Source of the DNA: Pseudomonadota bacterium
GTDB lineage: Bacteria > Pseudomonadota > Gammaproteobacteria > Xanthomonadales > Xanthomonadaceae
DNA: 64,000 nt
NCBI GenBank assembly: GCA_963205495.1
Contig: CAUJIN010000034.1
Location: 186,001-250,000, forward strand
Direction of reading: 5' to 3'
Shown here: one piece after another, positions 1 through 8,225 of the stretch
Layout: the number at the start of each line of letters is the position of its first letter
How positions within the stretch are numbered: position 1 is the stretch's first letter
The notes under the pieces: model-generated
Told to the model about the DNA's origin: nothing
Database searches by the model: none
Seen by the model: the letters and a program-made list of their open reading frames with translations, nothing else
Made by a program: the position numbers and the translations under genes

Positions 1-620
1 GCATCGGCATGCACCACGGCGAGGTGCTGGCCGAGGCCGATGGCGACGTCTACGGCGACGCGGTGAACACCGCCGCGCGGATGGCGTCGCTGGCCAAGCG
101 CGACCAGATCGTGACGACCGCGGCCACCTTCCACGGTGCCACCAGCATCGGTGGCTTCCGCTCGCGCAGCCTGGGCCGGGCGCGCGTGTCGGGGAAGCTG
201 CTGCCGATCGAGATCATCGACGTGATTTGGCAGGAAGACACCTCCAACATCACCATGGTGCAGCGCGCCATCCGGGTGGATGATGGTGCCGATCGCGCGC
301 AGAAACTCACCCTGCGCTTCCGTGGCCAGGTGATCGAACTGTCGCCGAACTCGCCGCCCTTTGCCATGGGGCGCGACCAGGCCAACGCGCTGGTGGTCGA
401 TTCGGAATGGGTGAGCCGCATCCACGCATCGATCGAGTTCAAGAACGGCCACTATGTGATTGCCGACCGCAGCACCAATGCCACCTTCGTCCGGTTCGGC
501 GACGACGAGGAGCTGCGCATCCACCGCGACGAGATTCCCCTGCGCAAGGCCGGGGCGGTGAGCCTGGGCCAATCCCTGGCGGTGGCCCAGGTCGATGTCC
601 TTTATTTCCAGTGCGGGTGA
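1..620 (+). CDS. Adenylate/guanylate cyclase with C-terminal FHA domain (3' part)
   Basis: The 5' end lies outside the window; the first complete codon is at base 3. The visible N-terminal part is the end of a class III nucleotidyl cyclase domain: an IGMHHGEV strand, then GDVYGDAVNTAARM, which holds the conserved Asn and Arg of the catalytic loop. After a linker comes a forkhead-associated domain with GRD, SRIHA and STNATF in the right order (about residues 120-160 counted from base 9). FHA domains bind phosphothreonine peptides, so the protein probably links cyclic nucleotide synthesis to Ser/Thr kinase signalling. A PP2C phosphatase is encoded at 6457-7167, but no kinase is visible. Family assignment is firm; the product (cAMP or cGMP) and partner are not known. 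Confidence 0.85.
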   Translation, partial: IGMHHGEVLAEADGDVYGDAVNTAARMASLAKRDQIVTTAATFHGATSIGGFRSRSLGRARVSGKLLPIEIIDVIWQEDTSNITMVQRAIRVDDGADRAQKLTLRFRGQVIELSPNSPPFAMGRDQANALVVDSEWVSRIHASIEFKNGHYVIADRSTNATFVRFGDDEELRIHRDEIPLRKAGAVSLGQSLAVAQVDVLYFQCG

Positions 621-651
621 TCCGCGCCAATCCACCTGTCGCGGGGAATCG

Positions 652-2223
652 ATGCGCGCCGTTCGCCACCTTCTGCTGATCCTGTTGTTGCTGCCGCTGG
701 CCGCGTGGGCCGACACGACGGCGCGCGGCCGGGTGTTCGTCGATGCCAACGGCAACGGTCGTCGCGATGCCGGCGAGGCCGGCGCCGAAGGGGTGAAGAT
801 TTCCAACGGGCGCGAAATCGTCCTCACCGATGCGCGCGGGCGCTACCGGATCGCGCTGCGCGAGGGCGATACCCTGTTCGTGGTCAAGCCGCCCGGCTAC
901 CGTTTTCCCACCGGCACCGCCGGCCTGCCGGTGTTCTGGAAACACCATTTTCCGAAGGGCTCCGGGGAACTGCGCTACGGCCGCATCGCCCCCTCCGACG
1001 CACGACGCGCGCAGTTTGCCCTGCTGCCGGATGCGAGCGAGGACGGCTCGCCGTTCACCGTGCTGGTGATCACCGACCCGCAGATGAAGAACGAGCGCGA
1101 GCTGGACTACTACGCGCGCTCCATCGTGGCGCCGGCGGCGCGGCACGAGGGCATCGCCATGGGCATGACGCTCGGCGACCTGGTGGACAATGCGCTGGAC
1201 CTGCACGCCGGCTTCAACGAGGCCAACAAGGCGCTCGGCCTGCCCTGGCTGCACGCGCCGGGCAACCACGACATCGACTTCGATGTCCTGGAAGATGCCG
1301 ATTCGCTCATCAACTACCGCCGCAGCTTCGGCCCGGACACCGTGGCCTGGGAGCGCCCCGGCCACGCCTTCATCGCGCTGGACGACGTGGTCTACCGCCC
1401 CGACAGGAAGCCCGCCTACGTCGGAGGCCTGCGCGAGGACCAGTTCGCCTTTCTGGAGCATTACCTGGCGACGCTGCCGGTCGAAACGCGCGTCGTGCTG
1501 AGCCTGCACATCCCCCTGTTCGACGATCCGGGCGAGACGTTCCGCCACACCGACCGCACCCGCCTGTTCGCCCTGCTGGAGCGTTTTCCCGAGCCCCTGA
1601 TCCTGAGCGGCCACACCCACACCCAGCAGCACCATTTCCACGGCCCGGAGGCGGGCTGGAACGGCCAGGTGCCGCTGCACGAGTACAACGTCGGCGCGGC
1701 CTGCGGAGGCTACTGGAGCGGTCTGTCCGATGCCGAGGGCCTGCCCGACGCGCGGATGCAGGACGGCGCGCCCAACGGCTATGCGCTGGTGCGTTTCGGG
1801 CGCAGGATCACGACCCGCTACCACGCCTCGCGCGGGCGCTATGCAGAGCGCATCGGCCTGACTTCGCCCGGCGCGCTGCGGCGCGGAGCCTATCCGGCCT
1901 TTCCCGTGCTGGCCAATGTGTATGCCGCCGAATCCGACGCCGTGGTGGAAATGCGGGTGGATGAAGGTCCCTGGCAGCGCATGGAGCGCGTGGATGCCCT
2001 TGATCCGCAGCTGGCGATGATCAACGTGGACGATGCGCGCGCCGAAGGGCTGCGCTCCTTCGACCGCGCCGTGCTGGCGCAGCCGGTGATGCACCTGTGG
2101 GCCGCCAACGTGCCGACGGATCTGGCTGCGGGCGAGCATCGGGTCGAAGTGCGCGCGCGCAGCCGCTTCGAAGGCGAAATGACGGCCGCGACGAGCTATC
2201 GCCTGATCGACTGGACCGACTGA
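652..2223 (+). CDS. Secreted calcineurin-like phosphoesterase with N-terminal SdrB-like domain
   Basis: Predicted 523-residue exported metallophosphoesterase. The ATG at 652 is chosen because it is followed at once by a signal peptide (MRAVRHLLLILLLLPLAAWA) and preceded by GGGGA; an in-frame ATG at 595 would overlap the previous gene. Residues 26-75 resemble a bacterial SdrB-type beta-sandwich (VFVDANGNGRRDAGEAG, then an NGREIVLTDARGRYRI-like strand). The catalytic domain shows TDPQ at 141-144 (a variant of DxH), GDLVDN at 175-180, GNHD at 204-207, an LH near 286 and GHTHT at 320-324, so the two-metal centre is essentially intact. The C-terminal part resembles the metallophosphatase C-terminal domain of this family. 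It is immediately followed by a glycerophosphodiesterase gene, which suggests a shared role in phosphate ester scavenging. Substrate unknown. Confidence 0.85.
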   Translation: MRAVRHLLLILLLLPLAAWADTTARGRVFVDANGNGRRDAGEAGAEGVKISNGREIVLTDARGRYRIALREGDTLFVVKPPGYRFPTGTAGLPVFWKHHFPKGSGELRYGRIAPSDARRAQFALLPDASEDGSPFTVLVITDPQMKNERELDYYARSIVAPAARHEGIAMGMTLGDLVDNALDLHAGFNEANKALGLPWLHAPGNHDIDFDVLEDADSLINYRRSFGPDTVAWERPGHAFIALDDVVYRPDRKPAYVGGLREDQFAFLEHYLATLPVETRVVLSLHIPLFDDPGETFRHTDRTRLFALLERFPEPLILSGHTHTQQHHFHGPEAGWNGQVPLHEYNVGAACGGYWSGLSDAEGLPDARMQDGAPNGYALVRFGRRITTRYHASRGRYAERIGLTSPGALRRGAYPAFPVLANVYAAESDAVVEMRVDEGPWQRMERVDALDPQLAMINVDDARAEGLRSFDRAVLAQPVMHLWAANVPTDLAAGEHRVEVRARSRFEGEMTAATSYRLIDWTD

Positions 2224-3117
2224 ATGGACTGGCCGACGCTCGACGGCGCACCGCCCCGGATCATCGCGCACCGCGGCGCCAGCGGCCTCTTGCCCGAACA
2301 CACCCTGGAAGGCTATGCGCTGGCGCTGGAGCAGGGCGCCGACGTGGTCGAGCCGGACCTGGTTTCCACGCGCGATGCGCAGCTGGTCATCCGCCACGAC
2401 CGCGACCTCACCCGCAGCACCGACATCGCCACGCGCCCGGAGTTTGCCGCGCGCCGGCGCGGAGGTGACTGGTGGGTCGAGGATTTCGATCTTGCAGAGA
2501 TCGCGCAGCTCCGCGCGGTGCAGCCCTTTCCTTCGCGCGACCACGCGCACGACGGCCGCTTCCGCATACCGACCTTCGCGGCGGCGCTGCTGTGGGCGGA
2601 AACCGCGGCGCGGCGCAGGGGACGGCCCGTCACGCTCTATCCGGAACTGAAATCCCCCGGATTCTTCACCGCACAGGGCAAGGATCCCTGCGGCCGATTC
2701 CTGTCGCTGGTGCGCCAGCGCAATCCGGCGCGCGTGGCGATCTGGTTGCAGTGCTTCGAGCTGGATCCGCTGCTGGCCCTGCGCGAAAGCGCCGAGGTGC
2801 CGGTGTTCCTGCTGATCGGTCGCAATGCGCCGTGGCGGCGCCTGATCGCGCGGCACGCCGCTCAAGTGGATGGCTTCGGCGTGCACAAGAGCCTGTTGCA
2901 GGACGTGGACGGCTCCAGCAGCGGCCTGGTCGATCTGGCGCACGAGCGCGGCTGCGCGGTGCACGCCTGGACGTACCGGGACGACGACCTTTCTCCCGGC
3001 TACGCCAGCCCGGCCGAAGAGCTGGAAGTGGCCTTCGCGATGGGCGTGGATGCCTTGTTCTGCGACTTCCCGCAGACCGCCGTTCGCCTGCGGGATGGCT
3101 TCACCGAGCGCGTCTGA
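2224..3117 (+). CDS. Glycerophosphodiester phosphodiesterase
   Basis: 297 residues, GDPD family TIM barrel that hydrolyses glycerophosphodiesters to sn-glycerol 3-phosphate and an alcohol. The signature is clear: IIAHRG with His16 and Arg17, VEPD with Glu43 and Asp45, and IRHD with the second catalytic His58. The ATG follows the stop codon of the upstream phosphoesterase with no gap, so the two are probably co-transcribed and translationally coupled. No signal peptide is seen, which suggests a cytoplasmic UgpQ-like enzyme rather than a periplasmic GlpQ. It ends 21 bp before the convergent DUF1501 gene. Confidence 0.9.
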   Translation: MDWPTLDGAPPRIIAHRGASGLLPEHTLEGYALALEQGADVVEPDLVSTRDAQLVIRHDRDLTRSTDIATRPEFAARRRGGDWWVEDFDLAEIAQLRAVQPFPSRDHAHDGRFRIPTFAAALLWAETAARRRGRPVTLYPELKSPGFFTAQGKDPCGRFLSLVRQRNPARVAIWLQCFELDPLLALRESAEVPVFLLIGRNAPWRRLIARHAAQVDGFGVHKSLLQDVDGSSSGLVDLAHERGCAVHAWTYRDDDLSPGYASPAEELEVAFAMGVDALFCDFPQTAVRLRDGFTERV

Positions 3118-3138
3118 GCCTGCGCCGCGCGCGGGCGC

Positions 3139-4566
3139 TCAGCCCGTGTTGAACACGTTGGGCACGCCTGCGCCGCTGGCATGGCTGAAGCCGGGAAACA
3201 CCTGCCCGATCTGGCCTGCGGGAAGGCCCATGCGGTCGATCAACGCCTCGGAAAGGATCTGGCGGTAGTCGGTGGTCACGGCCACGTCCTCGCCTTCGTA
3301 CAGGCTGTTGTCGTCCAGCCCGGGGAAGGAGCCGTGCAGCTGCCCGCCGTGGACCCGGTTGCCGATCGCCAGCATCACGTTGCCGTAGCCGTGATCGCTT
3401 CCTCCCGAGGCATTGGGCAGCACGCGCCGCCCGAACTCGCTCTGCACGATCACCGTCACCTGGTCCATCAGGGTGCGGCCGCCGCCGATCGAGGTGGCGT
3501 TGAGGTCGCTGTAGAAGGCTTCCAGCGCGCTGCCGAGTTCTTCCACCAGGTTGCCGAACACGTCCCAGTGGTTGGCCACGCCCGGGTTGGGCATGCCCTG
3601 GCTTTCGTGGGTGTCCCAGAAGCCGTGGTCCACGGCGGCGGCGATGAGGCCGGTCTTGAGCGGGGACTTGAGCATCTGCGCCAGATTGCGCAGCTGGGTG
3701 CCGAAATCGTCCGAAGGATAGGTCGCACCGCCGCCGGGCTGGTAGCCGCCCGGGTTGTCGGTCGGGTGGTACGGATCGAAGTTGAAGGTGCGCATGTATT
3801 CCAGCGCGTCGGCGGCGTCGCGGCCGGCGCGCTCCAGCGAGGAGTTTCCGCTCCACAGCGGGTACAGGTGGGTATGGGCGGGCTGGTAGCCGGTGATGCC
3901 GGAATCGTCGTCGTCCCAGCCCCAGTGGAAACCGTCGATGCGAAACTGCGAGGCATCGCTGAAACCCACCGCTTCGTCCAGACCCACCAGGCTGGTTTGC
4001 AGGTTGCTGCCGAAACCATAGGCCGGCGCGATGACCGGCGTGGGCAAGCCGGTGGCCGCTTCCAGATAGCGCGCCAGCCAGCCGCTGCTGCCGCCGGTCA
4101 GCCCGGGCGTACCCAGCTCCATCATCGCCTGGGCCTCGAAGTGGCTGCGGTTGGGTGTGGGCATGCCGGCGGCGTGGACGATGCCGAGCCGGTTCGCGTT
4201 GTAGAGCTTCTGCAGCCACTTGGCCGGCGTGGTCACGGCGTCGCCGGTACCGCCGCCGGCACGCGGATGCCAGGCCCAGTTGGTGCTGCCGATGCGGCGC
4301 AGCCGGCTGGTGGGAATCACCAGACTGGTGCCGGCAATGATGCGCTTGGCTTCATAGGCGACCCGGTCGGGGCCGGCCCAGGGCACCACCAGGTGCAGGC
4401 CGTCCATCGCGCCGCGCAGGAAGACATAGACCAGCACGTCGCCCGTGGCGGCGCTTTTTCCGCCGCTCAGTCCGGCGGGATCGAAGAAAGCCATGGCGCG
4501 GCCTGCGCCCGCACCGATGGCGGCGGCGCAGCAGCCCTTGAGGAAGTCGCGGCGGTTGCTTGGCAT
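3139..4566 (-). CDS. DUF1501 family Tat-exported protein
   Basis: 475 residues of the DUF1501 family (alkaline-phosphatase-like superfamily). The start at 4566 is chosen because MPSNRRDFLKGCCAAAIGAG is a canonical twin-arginine leader, and GGAGCAGGAA lies just upstream; longer in-frame extensions lack both. The body carries typical DUF1501 segments such as DGLHLVVPW, RSHFEAQAMMELG, and TVIVQSEFGRRV with SDHGYG near the end. It is the second gene of a minus-strand pair with the DUF1800 gene, 16 bp downstream of it. DUF1800/DUF1501 neighbours are widespread in Proteobacteria, Planctomycetes and others; their biochemical activity is undetermined. Expected to be folded and exported to the periplasm. 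Confidence 0.85.
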   Translation of the reverse strand: MPSNRRDFLKGCCAAAIGAGAGRAMAFFDPAGLSGGKSAATGDVLVYVFLRGAMDGLHLVVPWAGPDRVAYEAKRIIAGTSLVIPTSRLRRIGSTNWAWHPRAGGGTGDAVTTPAKWLQKLYNANRLGIVHAAGMPTPNRSHFEAQAMMELGTPGLTGGSSGWLARYLEAATGLPTPVIAPAYGFGSNLQTSLVGLDEAVGFSDASQFRIDGFHWGWDDDDSGITGYQPAHTHLYPLWSGNSSLERAGRDAADALEYMRTFNFDPYHPTDNPGGYQPGGGATYPSDDFGTQLRNLAQMLKSPLKTGLIAAAVDHGFWDTHESQGMPNPGVANHWDVFGNLVEELGSALEAFYSDLNATSIGGGRTLMDQVTVIVQSEFGRRVLPNASGGSDHGYGNVMLAIGNRVHGGQLHGSFPGLDDNSLYEGEDVAVTTDYRQILSEALIDRMGLPAGQIGQVFPGFSHASGAGVPNVFNTG

Positions 4567-4582
4567 GGTCGTTCCTGCTCCC

Positions 4583-6328
4583 TCAGCGCTGATAGAACTC
4601 GGGACACATCGCCACGAGCGCCACGGCGGCGCGCAGGCGGGCCAGGGTGTAGTGCCCGGAAAGGGCACCGGAATTCCAGGCGTTGTTCCAGGTCAATTGC
4701 ACTGCGGCAGCCTGTGCGGGGTCGGTCTTCTGCCCGAGAAAACAGACGATCTCGTCGCGCCGTGCCGGCAGGATCGGATAGCCGTGCAGTCGGGAAATCC
4801 AGAAGTCCACCACCGCGCCGGCGGTGGCGAGGGCGGGCGTCGGGAACTGCGCCCGGCTCACTTCCTCGATGCGCAGGAAATAGGCCGAGGGCGAATTTTC
4901 GTCGCCGCCGGGGATGCGGAGTTCCGGAAGGCGCGAGAGCACCCGCCAGGTCTGCGACAGCGGGCTGACCGCCTGCCACTTGCGGCTGTGGTCGGGGTAG
5001 CCGTCGGGCGTGGGCCAGCGGAAGGGGCCGTGGCCGGTCTGCTGGAACAGGCTGGTCAGTTCGCTGTAGCTGTTCCAGGGGCCGGTGCGCGGCTTGGGCG
5101 TGATGTCCGCGGACGTGGCGCGGAACGCCTGCATCAGCGCTTCCCACGGGCGCTTGGTTTTTTCGCCCCAGGTGGTCTTGAAGGCGCTGGAGTTGAGGAT
5201 GTGGCGCATCACCTGGGCGATCTGGTCCGGTGCCTGCCACTGCGCCTTCCAGATCTGCGCGGCCGATTCGACCAGATCCTCGGGCGGACTGTCGGAGATG
5301 AAGCGCCGGCACAGCTTGCGGCAGAGGTTGCGCGCGGTGCCGATGTGCTGGCACAGGCGGTCGAACACCGTGCGCCCGTCGGCCATCGCCGGCCGGTTGG
5401 CGAGGATGTAGTAGCCCATGAAGTACTTGCCGGCCTTGTCGTGCCAGGGCGCGTGATAGAGGAATTCGCCGGTGTCGTACTCGGGCAGGTCGGGAAACTC
5501 CCAATGGTCGTCGCGCATGGTCCAGCCGGTCAGCGCACGCGCCGCTTCGTACACGTCGTTGTCGCAGTAGCCCAGCGGCGCGCCGCTGCCGTCGCGCGGT
5601 ACTTCGTTGGGATCGATGGTGGGGTAGTAGTGCGCCGCGCCCAGGGTGTGCAGCTCGCACAGTTCGCGCGCGAAGTTCTCGTTGTAGCTGGCACCGCGGC
5701 TGGACTTGTTGTCCAGAAACATCAGCATCGCCGGCGCCTTGGCCACTTCCTCCAGCAGGGCGCGGAAATTGCCCAGTGCGTATCGCTTGCCGCTGCCGGG
5801 GTGGGTTCCGCGCATCACGTCGCGGTCGTAGTGCATGAACACCGGCGCGATGGAGAAGTCCCAGCCGGTCACGTTGAAATGGTTGTGCCAGAAATCGATC
5901 ATCACCTCGTAGAGCTGGCGCTCGCTGTATACCGCCCGCAGCAGCTTCAGGCAGGCCGCTTCGTCGCAGGGCCAGTAGCGCTCCACGCCGCCGGACTGGG
6001 CGCCGCGGACATAGCCGGACCACAATTGCGCCAGCGTCAGTCCGTCGGTGGCGTAATTGGCGGCCGCGATGCGGCTGTCGCAGGCGGCATCGGCAAGCGT
6101 GTCGGGATCGAGCTGGAGATCGACCCAGGCCGCAAGGCGCGCATCGTCATTCGCGCCCAGCGCGTTGAATGCGGCCACGCCGCCCGGGCGCGGCCCATAG
6201 GCGCATTTGTTGAAAACACGCACCGCAAAGGGAGGGAGCTGTACCGCCGGCGGCGGAGACTCGAATCCATCCGAGAAGATCGATTCCCCCGGCGTTCCGG
6301 CCGGACCGCGGGTTTCCAGGGTCTCCAT
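4583..6328 (-). CDS. DUF1800 domain protein
   Basis: About 581 residues. The start at 6328 (METLETRG) is preferred over an ATG 10 codons upstream because AGGCAAGG lies just before it. The main domain has typical DUF1800 features: FNKCAYGPRPGG near the start, FWHNHFNV, and NENFARELCELHTLG, followed by an LTGW segment. A short FSDGFES stretch lies before the domain; the same kind of tag ends the beta-helix protein at 61030-62316. No signal peptide is evident, which is unusual because the partner DUF1501 protein has a Tat leader; co-export is possible but speculative. First gene of the pair; its upstream region 6329-6456 would hold the promoter. Confidence 0.83.
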   Translation of the reverse strand: METLETRGPAGTPGESIFSDGFESPPPAVQLPPFAVRVFNKCAYGPRPGGVAAFNALGANDDARLAAWVDLQLDPDTLADAACDSRIAAANYATDGLTLAQLWSGYVRGAQSGGVERYWPCDEAACLKLLRAVYSERQLYEVMIDFWHNHFNVTGWDFSIAPVFMHYDRDVMRGTHPGSGKRYALGNFRALLEEVAKAPAMLMFLDNKSSRGASYNENFARELCELHTLGAAHYYPTIDPNEVPRDGSGAPLGYCDNDVYEAARALTGWTMRDDHWEFPDLPEYDTGEFLYHAPWHDKAGKYFMGYYILANRPAMADGRTVFDRLCQHIGTARNLCRKLCRRFISDSPPEDLVESAAQIWKAQWQAPDQIAQVMRHILNSSAFKTTWGEKTKRPWEALMQAFRATSADITPKPRTGPWNSYSELTSLFQQTGHGPFRWPTPDGYPDHSRKWQAVSPLSQTWRVLSRLPELRIPGGDENSPSAYFLRIEEVSRAQFPTPALATAGAVVDFWISRLHGYPILPARRDEIVCFLGQKTDPAQAAAVQLTWNNAWNSGALSGHYTLARLRAAVALVAMCPEFYQR

Positions 6329-6456
6329 CGCCTTGCCTCGCGCTTTGGCATGCCACATTTTGTAACACTACCCGGGCAGCAGGCGCCATATTGACGGGTG
6401 CGTCACGAATCCACCGAGGCACTCCCGCGCGCGTGCCCGGGGATGCGCTTGCGGGA

Positions 6457-7167
6457 TCAAGCCCTTGCGCCGTTGCGCAGCAGGATGGCCGTGATGTTGT
6501 CCGAACCGCCGCCGTCCAGCGCCGCGAGCACGAGCTGATCGACGCACTCCTGCGCGGAGATCTCGGTCTTGGCGAGGATCTGCGCGATGTGCGCGTCGTC
6601 GACTTCCTCGGTCAGCCCGTCGCTGCACAGCAGCAGCTGCATGCCGGGGCGCAGCTCGCCCTGCAGGACCTCGACCTTGAGCGACTGCGGGTCGGTGACG
6701 CCCAGCGCCTGGGTGATGACGTTGCGGTGCGGGTGGCTGCGTGCCTGTTCGGGCGTGATGGCGCCCTGGTCGATCAATTCCTGGACGTAGGAGTGGTCCT
6801 GGGAGAGCTGGTGCAGGGCGGTGTCCCAGAGATAGATGCGGCTGTCGCCAACCCAGGCCACCTCGAAGCGCGCACCGCGCAAACGCGCGGCGACCACGGT
6901 GGTTCCCATCGGCAGCGCCTCGGCGCGCCGCTTGGACTGGCGGATGATTTCCTGGTCGGCGGCGAGTATGGCGTCGGTCAGGCTGGTGCCGGAACGCACC
7001 TGTCCCACGATCGTGTCGCGCGCCAGCGCGCTGGCGACTTCACCGAATTCGTGACCGCCCATGCCGTCGGCAACGAGCCATAGACCCAGTTGGGCATCAC
7101 CGTAATAGGTGTCCTCGTTGTGCTCGCGCCGCAGGCCGACGTGGGTGAGATGGCCGAACTCGATCAT
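6457..7167 (-). CDS. PP2C-type Ser/Thr protein phosphatase
   Basis: 236 residues, PPM family phosphatase that removes phosphate from Ser/Thr using two metal ions. Motifs in order: RREHNED (metal Asp), LVADGMGGH (metal Asp/Gly), GDSRIYLW, SDGLTEEV and GGGSDNIT (last metal Asp). The start at 7167 (MIEFGHLTHVG) matches the usual beginning of these proteins in xanthomonads. An in-frame ATG at 7329 would add 54 residues rich in Arg and Pro with no domain, so the longer form is unlikely but not excluded; the Shine-Dalgarno at 7167 is weak. Its likely partners are Hanks-type kinases or FHA proteins such as the one at the window start. Confidence 0.88.
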   Translation of the reverse strand: MIEFGHLTHVGLRREHNEDTYYGDAQLGLWLVADGMGGHEFGEVASALARDTIVGQVRSGTSLTDAILAADQEIIRQSKRRAEALPMGTTVVAARLRGARFEVAWVGDSRIYLWDTALHQLSQDHSYVQELIDQGAITPEQARSHPHRNVITQALGVTDPQSLKVEVLQGELRPGMQLLLCSDGLTEEVDDAHIAQILAKTEISAQECVDQLVLAALDGGGSDNITAILLRNGARA

Positions 7168-7588
7168 CGGTGGAAGGTCATCCGGTCGTGCCCCGTTGTG
7201 CTGGTGAAGAAACGCTTCGTCTGCCGGGACCGCCCTCCGGAGGCGGATTGGCTGTCGCTGCGTGCGTGCGGCGGTCCGGGTACTTGCCTCAGGGATCACA
7301 CGGTACCCGCGCTGCGGAGTCTGGTTCATTCACTGGCTCGGTGACAGGACTCCGTAAGGTGGCGGGGCGAGTATAGCGGCGGGCCGCACGGCAGGGTTCG
7401 GCTGCACCGCAGGCGACGATGATGCAACCGCGATCGAAACCGGCGCAAGCCCCGGACGCGAGATGCGGCGCCCCGGAGGAGGTGGGCTGCGGAAGATTCG
7501 GACCGGTGGGCAGGCCGCGGGCCGCTTGCCGGCTTCCGCGCATGGGTTTCGGATCGGCGGAAACCTCTTTCGGTCGGGGGGGGTGGCC
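7168..7588. other. Non-coding stretch between PP2C gene and tRNA-Ser promoter
   Basis: About 420 bp with no supported gene. It includes the upstream region of the minus-strand PP2C gene and possibly a 54-codon N-terminal extension of it. An eight-G run lies at 7576-7583. Open frames in this stretch lack domains, ribosome binding sites and normal codon bias. Confidence 0.5.
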
Positions 7589-7617
7589 TTGTGAGGCTCG
7601 ACCATCTCCCGTATCAT
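7589..7617 (+). promoter_or_regulatory. Promoter of tRNA-Ser
   Basis: TTGTGA at 7589-7594 and TATCAT at 7612-7617 are separated by 17 bp, a good sigma-70 arrangement. The tRNA begins 37 bp downstream. The bases after the -10 box are GC-rich, as usual for stable RNA promoters. Confidence 0.65.
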
Positions 7618-7653
7618 TGTCGGCCCTCCCCGGCGAAGTCCGGGAAGGGTTTC

Positions 7654-7744
<91 letters not shown>

Positions 7745-7820
7745 ATGTTTGGTGAAATCAATAACGTACAAACGGATTTCACTTCCAGCCAGCATCCCGG
7801 CAAACAATCCGGGAAGCGCA

Positions 7821-7857
7821 CGACAAGCCCGGCCAAGCGCCGGGTTTTTCGTTTTGC
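7821..7857 (+). terminator. Rho-independent terminator after tRNA-Ser
   Basis: CCCGGC (7828-7833) pairs with GCCGGG (7839-7844) across a CAAGC loop, followed by TTTTTCGTTTT. The element is almost identical, including its flanks, to the terminator of tRNA-Pro at 30401-30438 on the other strand. Confidence 0.85.
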
Positions 7858-7934
7858 CGACATCGTGGCGACAGTCCCGGCTCGTGCCGCCGATGGGCTA
7901 AGCTTGCGGCAATGGTTTTTCCTCGAGGCGTGGC

Positions 7935-8225
7935 ATGCGTCTTCTTCCGATGATCCTGGGCGCGGCGTTCCTGCTGGCGGGGATGGCCTTTGGCGCGATC
8001 AACGCCGCCGAGGTGACGCTCGACTTCTACCGCTGGCAGGTCGATCTGCCCCTGGGCGTGGCACTGATCGGGGCGTGCCTGTGCGGGATGCTCGTCGCGG
8101 GCGCACTGCTGTGGATTACGGTGATCTGGCCGCAGCGTCGACGCATCCGTGCGATGCAGCGCGAGCGGCGCGGAACCACCGCGCTGGCGACTTCCACGCC
8201 AACCGCGTTCGTGCACGATCCATGA
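7935..8225 (+). CDS. lapA: LapA family inner-membrane protein
   Basis: 96 residues with two membrane segments (about residues 4-24 and 40-64) and a basic cytoplasmic tail (QRRRIRAMQRERR), the layout of LapA/YciS. LapA works with LapB at the inner membrane in the control of lipopolysaccharide synthesis, in E. coli through FtsH-dependent turnover of LpxC. It is followed by lapB with an ATGA overlap, which confirms the assignment. In many gammaproteobacteria the pair follows rpsA-ihfB; here a tRNA gene occupies the upstream position. Confidence 0.88.
   Translation: MRLLPMILGAAFLLAGMAFGAINAAEVTLDFYRWQVDLPLGVALIGACLCGMLVAGALLWITVIWPQRRRIRAMQRERRGTTALATSTPTAFVHDP

Noticed and set aside
439..2964. 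An 841-codon minus-strand frame
   Set aside because: Antisense to the phosphoesterase and GDPD genes, no domain, no ribosome binding site; a composition shadow.
7576..7583. Eight-G run as a phase-variation tract
   Set aside because: It lies outside any supported ORF and upstream of the tRNA-Ser promoter, with no gene whose frame or spacing it would change.
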